Shown here one piece after another: positions 52,020 through 60,070 of a DNA stretch of 64,000 bases. Numbering within the stretch: position 1 is the stretch's first letter; every line of letters starts with the position of its first letter. The notes under the pieces are model-generated. The model was given only the letters and a program-made list of their open reading frames with translations, made no database searches and was not told the DNA's origin. The position numbers and the translations under genes are program-made. The stretch covers positions 37,557-101,556 of the forward strand of contig JACWAE010000039.1 of NCBI GenBank assembly GCA_014874385.1. The letters are read 5' to 3'. The DNA comes from Dehalococcoidia bacterium. GTDB lineage: Bacteria; Chloroflexota; Dehalococcoidia; SZUA-161.

Positions 52020-54410
52020 TTAAGGGGAATACTCGAATATCTCCACCTGGGAGATATTTCCCGTCTGCTGGGTGGCAACTGTAGTTGGCGATTGGTGAAT
52101 CAGCTTATAGTGTTCCAGTTTCTCTAGGGGCACAGGGCTGACAAGCGGATTCGAGCTCACTATCCGATAGGTTGGGTGCGTATCTACGAACGCCTTAGCG
52201 CTGTTATAACTTGAAAATGATTGCTGATCGGAGATGACTTTCGCCGTGAACGTGCTGCCATCGGTGCTTGTTAGCTGTCTCTCTGTCCAGGAGATTACCA
52301 CGACCTGCTGAGGAACCCAGTCTTCTCCAGCAAAAAGATATAATCGAGCGCACATAGACTGATAATATTCAGGATAGTAAAGCATTACCGCTTGAAGCGT
52401 CCCCGTCTGGGTACTCTGATAGAATACATCGAAAAATTGAGATTGGCTCTTGCCCGCCCAGATCGCCATGGCATAGAATTTCCCCACAGCCATGGAACTA
52501 TCGATAATTACATACTTAGAGCCCAATCTATCTAGTATCTCATTTGCCGACGATTCGTCCTGAGCTATAAAGAACGAGCCTGCATCAACATAACCGTGAC
52601 CACCAGGGTTCGCGTTTGGTAAGCGGTGGGCAATGGAGGTAATATAGTAGCCATAGTCCCACCAGCTCATCACCCCGTATGCTGAGGCTGGATAGCTGTA
52701 GGCCTGGCCGCCTGGGGGGCTCTGGTAGAGCGCATAATAGAAATCCGGATTCTGGAAGGGGTCCGGAGTATTCTCCTCCATCCAGACAAGAGATTCATGC
52801 CAATCCTGCGGCACGCCTGTATTCGCCTCAACGCGGTCGATCGCCGTGCCGATATTGGGATAGAATACCAGGAAGAACACGACTACTATGGCTATGATGC
52901 TGTAGGCATATGTCGCACCACGATGTTCTGTAACAAGTGTCCTTTTCGCTTCCCTTCGCCCCTTCGCCTGCTTTCGCTTCGATTTCTTAGTTAGCTTAGC
53001 CCTCTCCTTCTCTCTCTCAACCTTTCCGCTCTTGATGTCTTCCTGCTTTGACGTCGCCACAGAGGTTTTCCAAAGGCCTACAAAACTCAGTGCCCTCCAG
53101 GGGAGATATGCTGTCAGAAGCGCAACATTCACCGCAAAATAGTAGGCGAAGCGGTTTTGCCCGAATGTGGCTACTAGCATTATCAGGCTCCAGACAAGTA
53201 GCAGCGTCTTAGTTGGGTTTCCTTCCTTTGCGACAAGGTAGATTATTAGGACAAGTGATATCAGGGCCAGATAGAAATCAGTGGTGAACATCTGCCACGC
53301 GGAGGACAAGGAAAGTCCTTGGGCCTCGGCCACTGTCAGCAGACCTCCCACAGGAGCAAATACACTAAACCTGCTTATCATCGAGTCAAACAACGATGGG
53401 TCGACAAGATAGAAGATGCCCACACCTATGCCACCCAGCACCGCCAGGGCCAGCGGGTAATACGCTCGCTTTATGTCCCTTCTGGCGAGCAGATGCGAAA
53501 GGGCGCTCATTACTAAAAATGCTAAAATGCCAATTAGCAGTGATTTAACGTGGAGACTTGCTCCTGAATATGTGGCTAAGGTGGGGATTACGATAAACAA
53601 GGATACGAGAAACAGGGGCACGCCCACGATACAGAGATAGTCAGTTGACCTGCCTCTGAGATGGTCGATGACGTATTGGATTACGACGTAAACGAAGATG
53701 ATGAATATGAATAGTGCTCCGCCTATCCAGGTAATTAGATAGCATCCTAAGACTATCCCGCCCAGCAGAGAGTAGAGCAAAGGCTTCCTAAAATTCCCCC
53801 AGTCCCTACTTAGCAAGCTCCTGAAGGAAAGCCCCCTCTGATTGGAACTCTTAAAAGCCAGTATCAGGAACAGCATGGCAATTGTGCTGAACAAGATCTC
53901 GACTACATGCTGATCGGGATATCCCAGCATGGTACGCCACAGGAACTGGCCGGGCAGTATGGCAACAAGAGCGGCGGCAAGAAGCCCTACTTTCCTGTTG
54001 AATAGCTCTTTCCCTATGAAATACACTGGCACAGTTATCAGGGCTCCCAGAACCGCCGGGAAGTAAGCGCCCACCGTCCCTATAACTTGACTTGATGGGG
54101 AACCCAGCCCGATAATCCAAACAAAGAAGCCTAAAAACAGTTCGAAGAATGGGGATGAACGTACCCCCAGGCCGCCGGGATACAAACCATAAGGGTCAAT
54201 CAGACTCAGGTGCGGGAAATGATGAACCAGGTTCCCCACATTCCGCATATGAAACCAAGCGTCGGTTTCCTGAAAGTTGACCCAGCCGCCGGGAAAGACG
54301 TTGTGGTAGGGGAAATATACACGCAGGAACAGTGCTATGCCGAAAATTGCGGCCAGCGCCAGGCCGTATTTGGTTCGCGAGGAGTTTATATTGATGCGAA
54401 ATCTATTCAT
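52020..54410 (-). CDS. STT3/AglB-type oligosaccharyltransferase
   Basis: A protein of about 796 residues with a 12-13-helix membrane half and a C-terminal soluble domain. It transfers a lipid-linked glycan to Asn of a sequon. The first outer loop has NFQETDAWFHMRN, the acidic catalytic motif, and YGLYPGGLGVR follows. The WWDYG signature is intact in GVMSWWDYGYYITSIAHR. A very basic cytosolic loop (KSGKVEREKERAKLTKKSKR and beyond) lies between the helix half and the soluble half. Start is the ATG at 54410 overlapping the upstream stop by 8 bp; a GTG five codons earlier is also open. Bacterial STT3 proteins outside the PglB group are uncommon but known in Dehalococcoidia and some Desulfobacterota. 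Confidence 0.9.
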   Translation of the reverse strand: MNRFRININSSRTKYGLALAAIFGIALFLRVYFPYHNVFPGGWVNFQETDAWFHMRNVGNLVHHFPHLSLIDPYGLYPGGLGVRSSPFFELFLGFFVWIIGLGSPSSQVIGTVGAYFPAVLGALITVPVYFIGKELFNRKVGLLAAALVAILPGQFLWRTMLGYPDQHVVEILFSTIAMLFLILAFKSSNQRGLSFRSLLSRDWGNFRKPLLYSLLGGIVLGCYLITWIGGALFIFIIFVYVVIQYVIDHLRGRSTDYLCIVGVPLFLVSLFIVIPTLATYSGASLHVKSLLIGILAFLVMSALSHLLARRDIKRAYYPLALAVLGGIGVGIFYLVDPSLFDSMISRFSVFAPVGGLLTVAEAQGLSLSSAWQMFTTDFYLALISLVLIIYLVAKEGNPTKTLLLVWSLIMLVATFGQNRFAYYFAVNVALLTAYLPWRALSFVGLWKTSVATSKQEDIKSGKVEREKERAKLTKKSKRKQAKGRREAKRTLVTEHRGATYAYSIIAIVVVFFLVFYPNIGTAIDRVEANTGVPQDWHESLVWMEENTPDPFQNPDFYYALYQSPPGGQAYSYPASAYGVMSWWDYGYYITSIAHRLPNANPGGHGYVDAGSFFIAQDESSANEILDRLGSKYVIIDSSMAVGKFYAMAIWAGKSQSQFFDVFYQSTQTGTLQAVMLYYPEYYQSMCARLYLFAGEDWVPQQVVVISWTERQLTSTDGSTFTAKVISDQQSFSSYNSAKAFVDTHPTYRIVSSNPLVSPVPLEKLEHYKLIHQSPTTVATQQTGNISQVEIFEYSP

Positions 54411-54585
54411 TCCACAATCTTTCACTATCTTTTAAAAAGAAAAGGGCATACCCTGAGAGGAAAACGACGAAAGAGAATCCCAGGGTCACGCGTAGCACGC
54501 TTGAGGGCACAAAGGAAATGACAATGATTAAGATGATAGGCAGTATATTTATAGCAACCACTTCGTTTTCAGGTCTTATCCTCAA
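54403..54585 (-). pseudogene. DUF1616-like membrane protein, N-terminal remnant
   Basis: A 60-residue frame: IRPENEVVAINILPIILIIV, then PSSVLRVTLGFSFVVFLSGY. Start and pattern resemble the first two helices of DUF1616-type proteins (RPE(N/R)-x-x-x-x-x-N, then R-x-x-L-G-x-P-F-V-L-F-x-P-G-Y). The sequence ends abruptly after the second helix with LKDSERLWNE. It overlaps the start of STT3 and could also be a genuine tiny membrane protein translated ahead of STT3. Confidence 0.45.
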
Positions 54586-54876
54586 AATACCTCCAGGCTA
54601 TGAATAGTGGGCAAGGCTATTGTTAATTAATGATGACTTTATTGAGACTATAATACAAGTGTGGTGAAAAGGCAAGAGTAATTTGACAATCTTGGAAATG
54701 AAGTAGTACGATATCTAGAAATCGGTTTCCACCGATTAAGGTATGGTGGCAGCAGAGGCCGCAGTTGAAACCTTTCCCCAATTATCATGAGCGTCAGCGT
54801 GGATAAGGCAAAGCAACTACATGTAGCCACAGTGCTGACCCTTCCAATCCCACATGATTGAGAGGTAGAGATTAGA

Positions 54877-55734
54877 ATGAAGATGCTTGTAACCGGCTCT
54901 GCCGGTATGCTAGCGAAAGACCTCATCCCCCTCCTCTTTAAACGTGGCTATGAAATCCTTGCCCCACCCGAGGACAAGCTGGATATCACTAACCTGAGAG
55001 TTATTAAAGAAGCTGTGCATGAGCTTGCGCCTGAGCTTATCATCAACTGTGCTGCCTACACCAACGTAGACGAGGCGGAAAAACAGGAGCATCAGGCGCT
55101 TACGGTGAACGGGTTAGGAGTGCAGAACCTTTGTATTTTATGTCAAGAACATAATATCCCCCTTGTCCACTTCAGCACCGACTATGTTTTCGACGGCACC
55201 AAACCAGGCCCCTACACTATATACGATAGAACCAACCCCCTAAATGCCTACGGACGCTCCAAGCTGCTGGGCGAGAAGTATGTTCTCTGGCTTCTCAGCA
55301 AGTTCTACCTCATTCGCACCAGTTGGCTTTTCGGGCTCCAGGGCAAGAACTTCATAGAGACTATGCTGGAACTCGGACAGAAGCAGAAACAGGTATCAGT
55401 GGTCACCGACCAGAGAGGATGCCCTACCTGGACCCGTCATCTCGCTGAGGCGACCGTCGGCCTCATCGAAACAGGTCGCTACGGGGTTTATCACGTAACA
55501 AACTCCGAGCCCACCACCTGGTTCGACTTCGCCAGAGAGATATTCCTCCTCTCGGGCATAAGCACAGAAGTCCTGCCCGTAACCTCTGAGCAGTTCCCCA
55601 GGCCAGCTAGGAGGCCCGCAAACAGCGTTCTCGACCACTTCCCTCTTAAGGAAGTGATAGGTAGAGATATGGCTTCGTGGAAGGAAGCCCTTGTAGAGTA
55701 CTTATCTCAGAGGAAAGAAACGGCAAAGCCATGA
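54877..55734 (+). CDS. rmlD: dTDP-4-dehydrorhamnose reductase
   Basis: A 285-residue SDR reductase, last step of dTDP-L-rhamnose synthesis. N-terminal VTGSAGMLAKDLIPLL is the NAD(P) motif. INCAAYTNVDEAE, STDYVFDGTKPGPY and NAYGRSKLLGE (catalytic Tyr and Lys) are diagnostic of RmlD. The stop overlaps the ATG of rmlB (ATGA). rmlA and rmlC are not in the window. Confidence 0.93.
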   Translation: MKMLVTGSAGMLAKDLIPLLFKRGYEILAPPEDKLDITNLRVIKEAVHELAPELIINCAAYTNVDEAEKQEHQALTVNGLGVQNLCILCQEHNIPLVHFSTDYVFDGTKPGPYTIYDRTNPLNAYGRSKLLGEKYVLWLLSKFYLIRTSWLFGLQGKNFIETMLELGQKQKQVSVVTDQRGCPTWTRHLAEATVGLIETGRYGVYHVTNSEPTTWFDFAREIFLLSGISTEVLPVTSEQFPRPARRPANSVLDHFPLKEVIGRDMASWKEALVEYLSQRKETAKP

Positions 55735-56678
55735 AATTGCTTGTCACCGGCGGCGCGGGCTTCATCGGCTCCAACTTCGTTCAGTACATCCTGGAGAAGT
55801 ACCTTAATTACGAGGTGGTGAACCTCGACGCCCTCACCTACGCTGGAAGCCTGGATAACCTCAAAGAGGTAAAACACAATCCCAGGCACAAGTTCGTCCA
55901 AGGAAGGATCGAGGACGGCAAGCTGGTGGACAAACTGATGGCAGGCATTGACGTAGTGATAAACTTTGCCGCCGAGTCTCACGTCGACAGGAGCATTCTC
56001 GAGCCCCAGGTGTTCATCAGCACTAACGTCCTGGGGACTCAGGTATTGCTCGATGCGGCGCTGCGCCATAAGGCGAAACTCTTCTACCAGATTTCCACAG
56101 ACGAGGTCTACGGCGCTCTCAGGCTTGGTACAAAGAAGAGGTTCACCGAAGGCTCCCCCCTCCACCCCAACTCCCCCTACTCCGCCAGCAAGACTTCCGC
56201 CGACCTGCTGGTTCGAGCCTACCACCATACCTACGGGCTGCCCGTGGTCATCTCACGCTGCAGCAACAACTATGGTCCCAAGCAGCACCCTGAGAAATTC
56301 ATCCCCACTGTTATCTTGAATGCTGTGCATGACAGACCCGTCCCCATCTACGGTGACGGCCTCTATGTGCGGGACTGGATACACGTAATTGACCACTGCT
56401 GCGCCATAGACCTCATCATGCACCAGGGCAAAATAGATGAAGTCTACAACATAGGCGCCGACAACGAGTGGGCCAACATAGACCTGGCCAAGAAAATTCT
56501 GAAAATTCTGTGCAAGCCCGAATCACTGCTCACGTCGGTCAAAGACCGCCCCGGTCATGACAGGCGCTATGCCATAGACAGCGCCAAACTGAGGCACGAG
56601 TTCGGCTGGGCACCATCTATTCCATTCGAGCGGGGCCTAGCTAAGACTGTTAATTGCTATTCCAAGGCTTATAAGTAA
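55731..56678 (+). CDS. rmlB: dTDP-glucose 4,6-dehydratase
   Basis: A 315-residue SDR enzyme. VTGGAGFIGSNFVQYILEKY is the NAD motif. NFAAESHVDRSI, ISTDEVYGAL and YSASKTSADLLVRAYHHTYG (catalytic Tyr and Lys) and SRCSNNYGPKQHPEKFIPT are diagnostic of RmlB. Start is the ATG at 55731, overlapping the rmlD stop by 4 bp; an upstream in-frame start would lie inside rmlD. Makes dTDP-4-keto-6-deoxyglucose for rhamnose or an amino-sugar branch. Confidence 0.94.
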   Translation: MKLLVTGGAGFIGSNFVQYILEKYLNYEVVNLDALTYAGSLDNLKEVKHNPRHKFVQGRIEDGKLVDKLMAGIDVVINFAAESHVDRSILEPQVFISTNVLGTQVLLDAALRHKAKLFYQISTDEVYGALRLGTKKRFTEGSPLHPNSPYSASKTSADLLVRAYHHTYGLPVVISRCSNNYGPKQHPEKFIPTVILNAVHDRPVPIYGDGLYVRDWIHVIDHCCAIDLIMHQGKIDEVYNIGADNEWANIDLAKKILKILCKPESLLTSVKDRPGHDRRYAIDSAKLRHEFGWAPSIPFERGLAKTVNCYSKAYK

Positions 56679-56810
56679 CCTCTTTAAGCCGATCGGAGCA
56701 AGTACTAGAGCCAACGGCCAAAAAGGATCACCTGCTTTGCGGGATTTTGTCAAATCTAATTTCCAAGGTTTGAAGCTAGGCGAAGAACCACTGAGTTTAA
56801 GGGAAGCGTC

Positions 56811-57866
56811 CTATCCGCGAATACGACGCAACTCATCCGGTTTGCTGCGCCTCAGCAATGCATCCTCCAGCGTCACTGCTCCAGACTTCACTAGTTCCTG
56901 TAGCGCTTGGTCCATGGTCTGCATGCCGAATTGCTTTCCGGTCTGCAAGTAAGTAGGAAGTTGCTCAGTTCTGGCATCACGGACGAGATTACGTATAGCA
57001 TCAGTAGCCACCATGATTTCAAAAGCAGCTACCCTGCCCTTGCCCCCAGCTCTAGGCAAGAGAAACTGCGAGAGTACACCCTCCAATACCATCGAGAGTT
57101 GGAATCGAATTTGAGGTTGCTGGTGAGCAGGGAAAACATCAATTATGCGGTCAATAGTCTGAGGCGCGCTCGCTGTGTGCAGTGTGCTCAAAACCAGGTG
57201 GCCTGTCTCCGCAGCGGTGATCGCAGTGGATATCGTCTCCAAATCACGCATCTCCCCCACAAGTATCACATCTGGGTCTTGACGCAGGGCATGTTTTAAA
57301 GCGGTAGCGAAGGACTTGGTATCATCGCCCAGGTCTCTTTGAGCGATAAGGCACTTCTCATTGCGATGAAGGAACTCAATCGGGTCCTCAATGGTGATCA
57401 CATTCCGTCTATCGTTTTTATTTAGATAATCAATCATGGCAGCTAATGTGGTCGACTTACCCATTCCCGTAGGGCCGGTTACCAGGACCAAGCCCTTGGT
57501 CTTGACCGCTAGAGTCTTACACACAGGAGGCAATCCGAGTTCGTCTATAGTCGGCACCTTCAGCGGCACCTGTCGAATAGCGATGCTGATGGTCCCTCGC
57601 TGAAAAAAAGCATTGACCCGGAAACGAGCTAAGCCAGCTATGCTGAACGGCATGTCCAGCTCCAACTCATTGAAGAATCTCTCTCTCTGCCGCTCAGTAG
57701 TTATATGCTCCAGCGATTCCTTCATAAACTGCGGAGTGATATTGGGCAGTTCCTCCAAAGGCATCAAGACACCATCCATGCGAAGCACCGGTGGACTCGG
57801 CACTCGCAGATGTAAGTCCGAAGCCCCTCTTTCCACCATTAAGCGCAATAGTTCTTCGATATTCAA
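56811..57866 (-). CDS. pilT: Type IV pilus retraction ATPase PilT
   Basis: A 351-residue secretion-type ATPase that depolymerises type IV pili for twitching. The N-terminal PilT domain (ASDLHLRVPSPPVLRMDGVL) is typical. Walker A is GPTGMGKST (about 130-138), followed by the Asp box (TIEDPIEFLH), Walker B (DPDVILVGEMRDLETI) and the His box (TGHLVLSTLHTASA). The C-terminal region ends normally. It sits 17 bp after the GGDEF gene in the same direction. No other pilus genes are in the window. Confidence 0.93.
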   Translation of the reverse strand: MNIEELLRLMVERGASDLHLRVPSPPVLRMDGVLMPLEELPNITPQFMKESLEHITTERQRERFFNELELDMPFSIAGLARFRVNAFFQRGTISIAIRQVPLKVPTIDELGLPPVCKTLAVKTKGLVLVTGPTGMGKSTTLAAMIDYLNKNDRRNVITIEDPIEFLHRNEKCLIAQRDLGDDTKSFATALKHALRQDPDVILVGEMRDLETISTAITAAETGHLVLSTLHTASAPQTIDRIIDVFPAHQQPQIRFQLSMVLEGVLSQFLLPRAGGKGRVAAFEIMVATDAIRNLVRDARTEQLPTYLQTGKQFGMQTMDQALQELVKSGAVTLEDALLRRSKPDELRRIRG

Positions 57867-57883
57867 GCCTTAGCTACACCTTT

Positions 57884-59782
57884 CTACGGCGAGTAAATAG
57901 ACGACCGGTTCTTTCCGGCCCTCTTCGCACTATACATAGCCTCGTCTGCCTTCTCCACAAGCTCCGAGACTACCGAGGTATGAGCTGGATAGGAAACTAT
58001 GCCAGCGCTTACAGTTATTCCTACATCTTTGTTTTCCAGCCTTATTTTGTAGCGTTCCACCTGTGCCCTGATTCTTTCTGCAATCTTACTGGCGTTTTTA
58101 CTATCGGTTCCGGGCGCAAGGAGAATGAATTCATCTCCTCCCCACCTCGCTGCAACATCAGAGGCACGTGTGTTGACTTTAACAATCCTGGCCACTTCCT
58201 TTAAGAAGCTGTCGCCCACGTGATGGCCAAAGCGATCGTTTATCTCCTTAAGTTCATCCAAGTCAACCATTATGAGAGATAGCGGGGCTTCGCTCCTTTG
58301 GACACGGATAAACTCTCGTTCTATTTGGTCCATAAGATATCGCCGATTGTAAAGGCCAGTCAGGCCGTCGGTGAAAGCAAGCTCTAGGGCATGTTCATAT
58401 AGTTGAGCGTTCTCAATAGCCATGCCTATCTGATTGGCAATAGTGCCCAGCATGCGCAGTTCCCAGTCAGGGAACCCACGATGACCGTAGCTGCCAATAC
58501 CCATCACACCCAGAATCTTCTCCTTCGCCATTATCGACAAAGCGGCGAATGACTGAATACTCCCTTTCTTTGTACCATGATGATCAAATCTAGGGTCTAA
58601 AGATATGTTCTCCACCAGTAGAGGTTTCCCCGTTTCAATCACCTGCTTGAGTACATCATCCCCAGCGCTCAATATCTTTACCTCACGCACAAACGACGAG
58701 GACATCCCTCGGCTAGCTCTGAGCACCAGCTCTTTGGTTTCCTCGTCTAACAGGAATATCCCCGTTATCTCCACCCCTGTTACCTCCAGTACCTTGTCCA
58801 ATACACTTACCAGCAACTCTTCGAGATTCAGTGTCTGACTTACCGTAGTTCCAATATTGAAAAGAGTTTCGAGTTGCTTGGTATAGCGACTTACCTCCTC
58901 TTCTGCATGCTTGCGTTCAGTTATGTCCATAAGCGTTCCCAAAACCGACCGCTTTCCTTTGTACTGGATAGACGCCACTCTATCCAATACCCAAATGATT
59001 CCCGAGTCCTTCTTCCTCAACCTGAACTCATAAGGGGAACCACTTTGTCCTTTCAACACCTCTATTGCTTTTGTCCTGACTGTCTCTCTGTCATCCGGAT
59101 GGACGTAATCTAGAGAATGCGTCCCTAGCAACTCATCATATGTATAACCAGATAGCTCTTCGAACAGACGATTGACATAGAAAAACCTTCCATCCTGTAA
59201 AAAGTATACCCCCGTTGTAGCCGACTCGAGCATGCCTCGCGCTAGCTCTTCGGAATCACGCAATGCTTCTTCAGCCCGATTGCGCTCCGAAATGTCTCTT
59301 ATCACCGCCACTAATGTTTTGGGCTTACCTTGAGCATCTTTTATGACCGAAGCCGTAAAGTTGATGGGGATTTCCTCACCATCCTTGGTAATGGCACTCA
59401 TATCAATGGGTTTAGCGCTGCTTTTTTCTATAACCTTTTTTAAATATTCTTGCGCCTTTATCCTATCCTTTGACTTGCTGTATGTCGGTAGCTTAAGGGC
59501 AGACGTCCCAATGAGCTCATTAGCTTTGTAACCTAGCAATTCTTCGAAGGCTTTGTTGACATAGATTATCTCACCACTCATGTTAACCAACATAACGCCG
59601 TCAGGCATGCCTTCGATGGTAGCTGCAGCTACAAGTTTGCCCTGCTTCAGAACTTCCTCTGCCCACTTGCTCTCGGACAGAGCCTGTTCGAGCTCCCGTA
59701 CACGCGCTTGCAAAGTAGTCATCTCCCTCATCAGTTGCTGCCTGGTCTTCTCTCTGAATTTTCCCTCTGATTCCCCAGCCAT
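57884..59782 (-). CDS. PAS-PAS-GAF-GGDEF diguanylate cyclase
   Basis: A protein of about 632 residues. A coiled-coil (about 8-50) is followed by PAS 1 (GMPDGVMLVNMSGEIIYVNK) and PAS 2 (ESATTGVYFLQDGRFFYVNR), each with a PAC tail, then a GAF domain (LNLEELLVSVLDKVLEVTGV) and a C-terminal GGDEF domain. The active-site motif RWGGDEF is intact and an RxxD inhibitory site (RASD) lies five residues before it, so it should make c-di-GMP with product feedback. Start at Met before AGESEGKF; in-frame codons run about 62 further upstream but have no domain content. Next to pilT, which suggests control of surface motility or attachment. Confidence 0.9.
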   Translation of the reverse strand: MAGESEGKFREKTRQQLMREMTTLQARVRELEQALSESKWAEEVLKQGKLVAAATIEGMPDGVMLVNMSGEIIYVNKAFEELLGYKANELIGTSALKLPTYSKSKDRIKAQEYLKKVIEKSSAKPIDMSAITKDGEEIPINFTASVIKDAQGKPKTLVAVIRDISERNRAEEALRDSEELARGMLESATTGVYFLQDGRFFYVNRLFEELSGYTYDELLGTHSLDYVHPDDRETVRTKAIEVLKGQSGSPYEFRLRKKDSGIIWVLDRVASIQYKGKRSVLGTLMDITERKHAEEEVSRYTKQLETLFNIGTTVSQTLNLEELLVSVLDKVLEVTGVEITGIFLLDEETKELVLRASRGMSSSFVREVKILSAGDDVLKQVIETGKPLLVENISLDPRFDHHGTKKGSIQSFAALSIMAKEKILGVMGIGSYGHRGFPDWELRMLGTIANQIGMAIENAQLYEHALELAFTDGLTGLYNRRYLMDQIEREFIRVQRSEAPLSLIMVDLDELKEINDRFGHHVGDSFLKEVARIVKVNTRASDVAARWGGDEFILLAPGTDSKNASKIAERIRAQVERYKIRLENKDVGITVSAGIVSYPAHTSVVSELVEKADEAMYSAKRAGKNRSSIYSP

Positions 59783-60050
59783 GAGTACACTACCCTCGTA
59801 CATATCTGACAAGGCAAACCGCCAATCAGAGGCCCTAATCATGTCCATACTATCAAAAACACAGACCCGAAGCAATGCTAAAGGTAATATTTTACACGGT
59901 ACTTTATACCTATTTCGATATCCCAATTTCGGGGACATCACCATTTTCCTCTTGCGGAAAAGCAGCACATACTTAGAAAAAGCCCCGTCAGGATTTCAGG
60001 GGGTCTACACCAATAAGTGTAAAAGTCTACCTCCACAGCCTGGGAACCCG

Positions 60051-60059
60051 TGCTATAAT
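60051..60059 (+). promoter_or_regulatory. Extended -10 promoter of dnaE
   Basis: TGCTATAAT is a perfect TG-N-TATAAT. No clear -35 is seen. The expected transcript start near 60066 leaves only about 5 nt before the ATG at 60071, so the message may be nearly leaderless. Confidence 0.5.
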
Positions 60060-60070
60060 AGCATAAGCCT

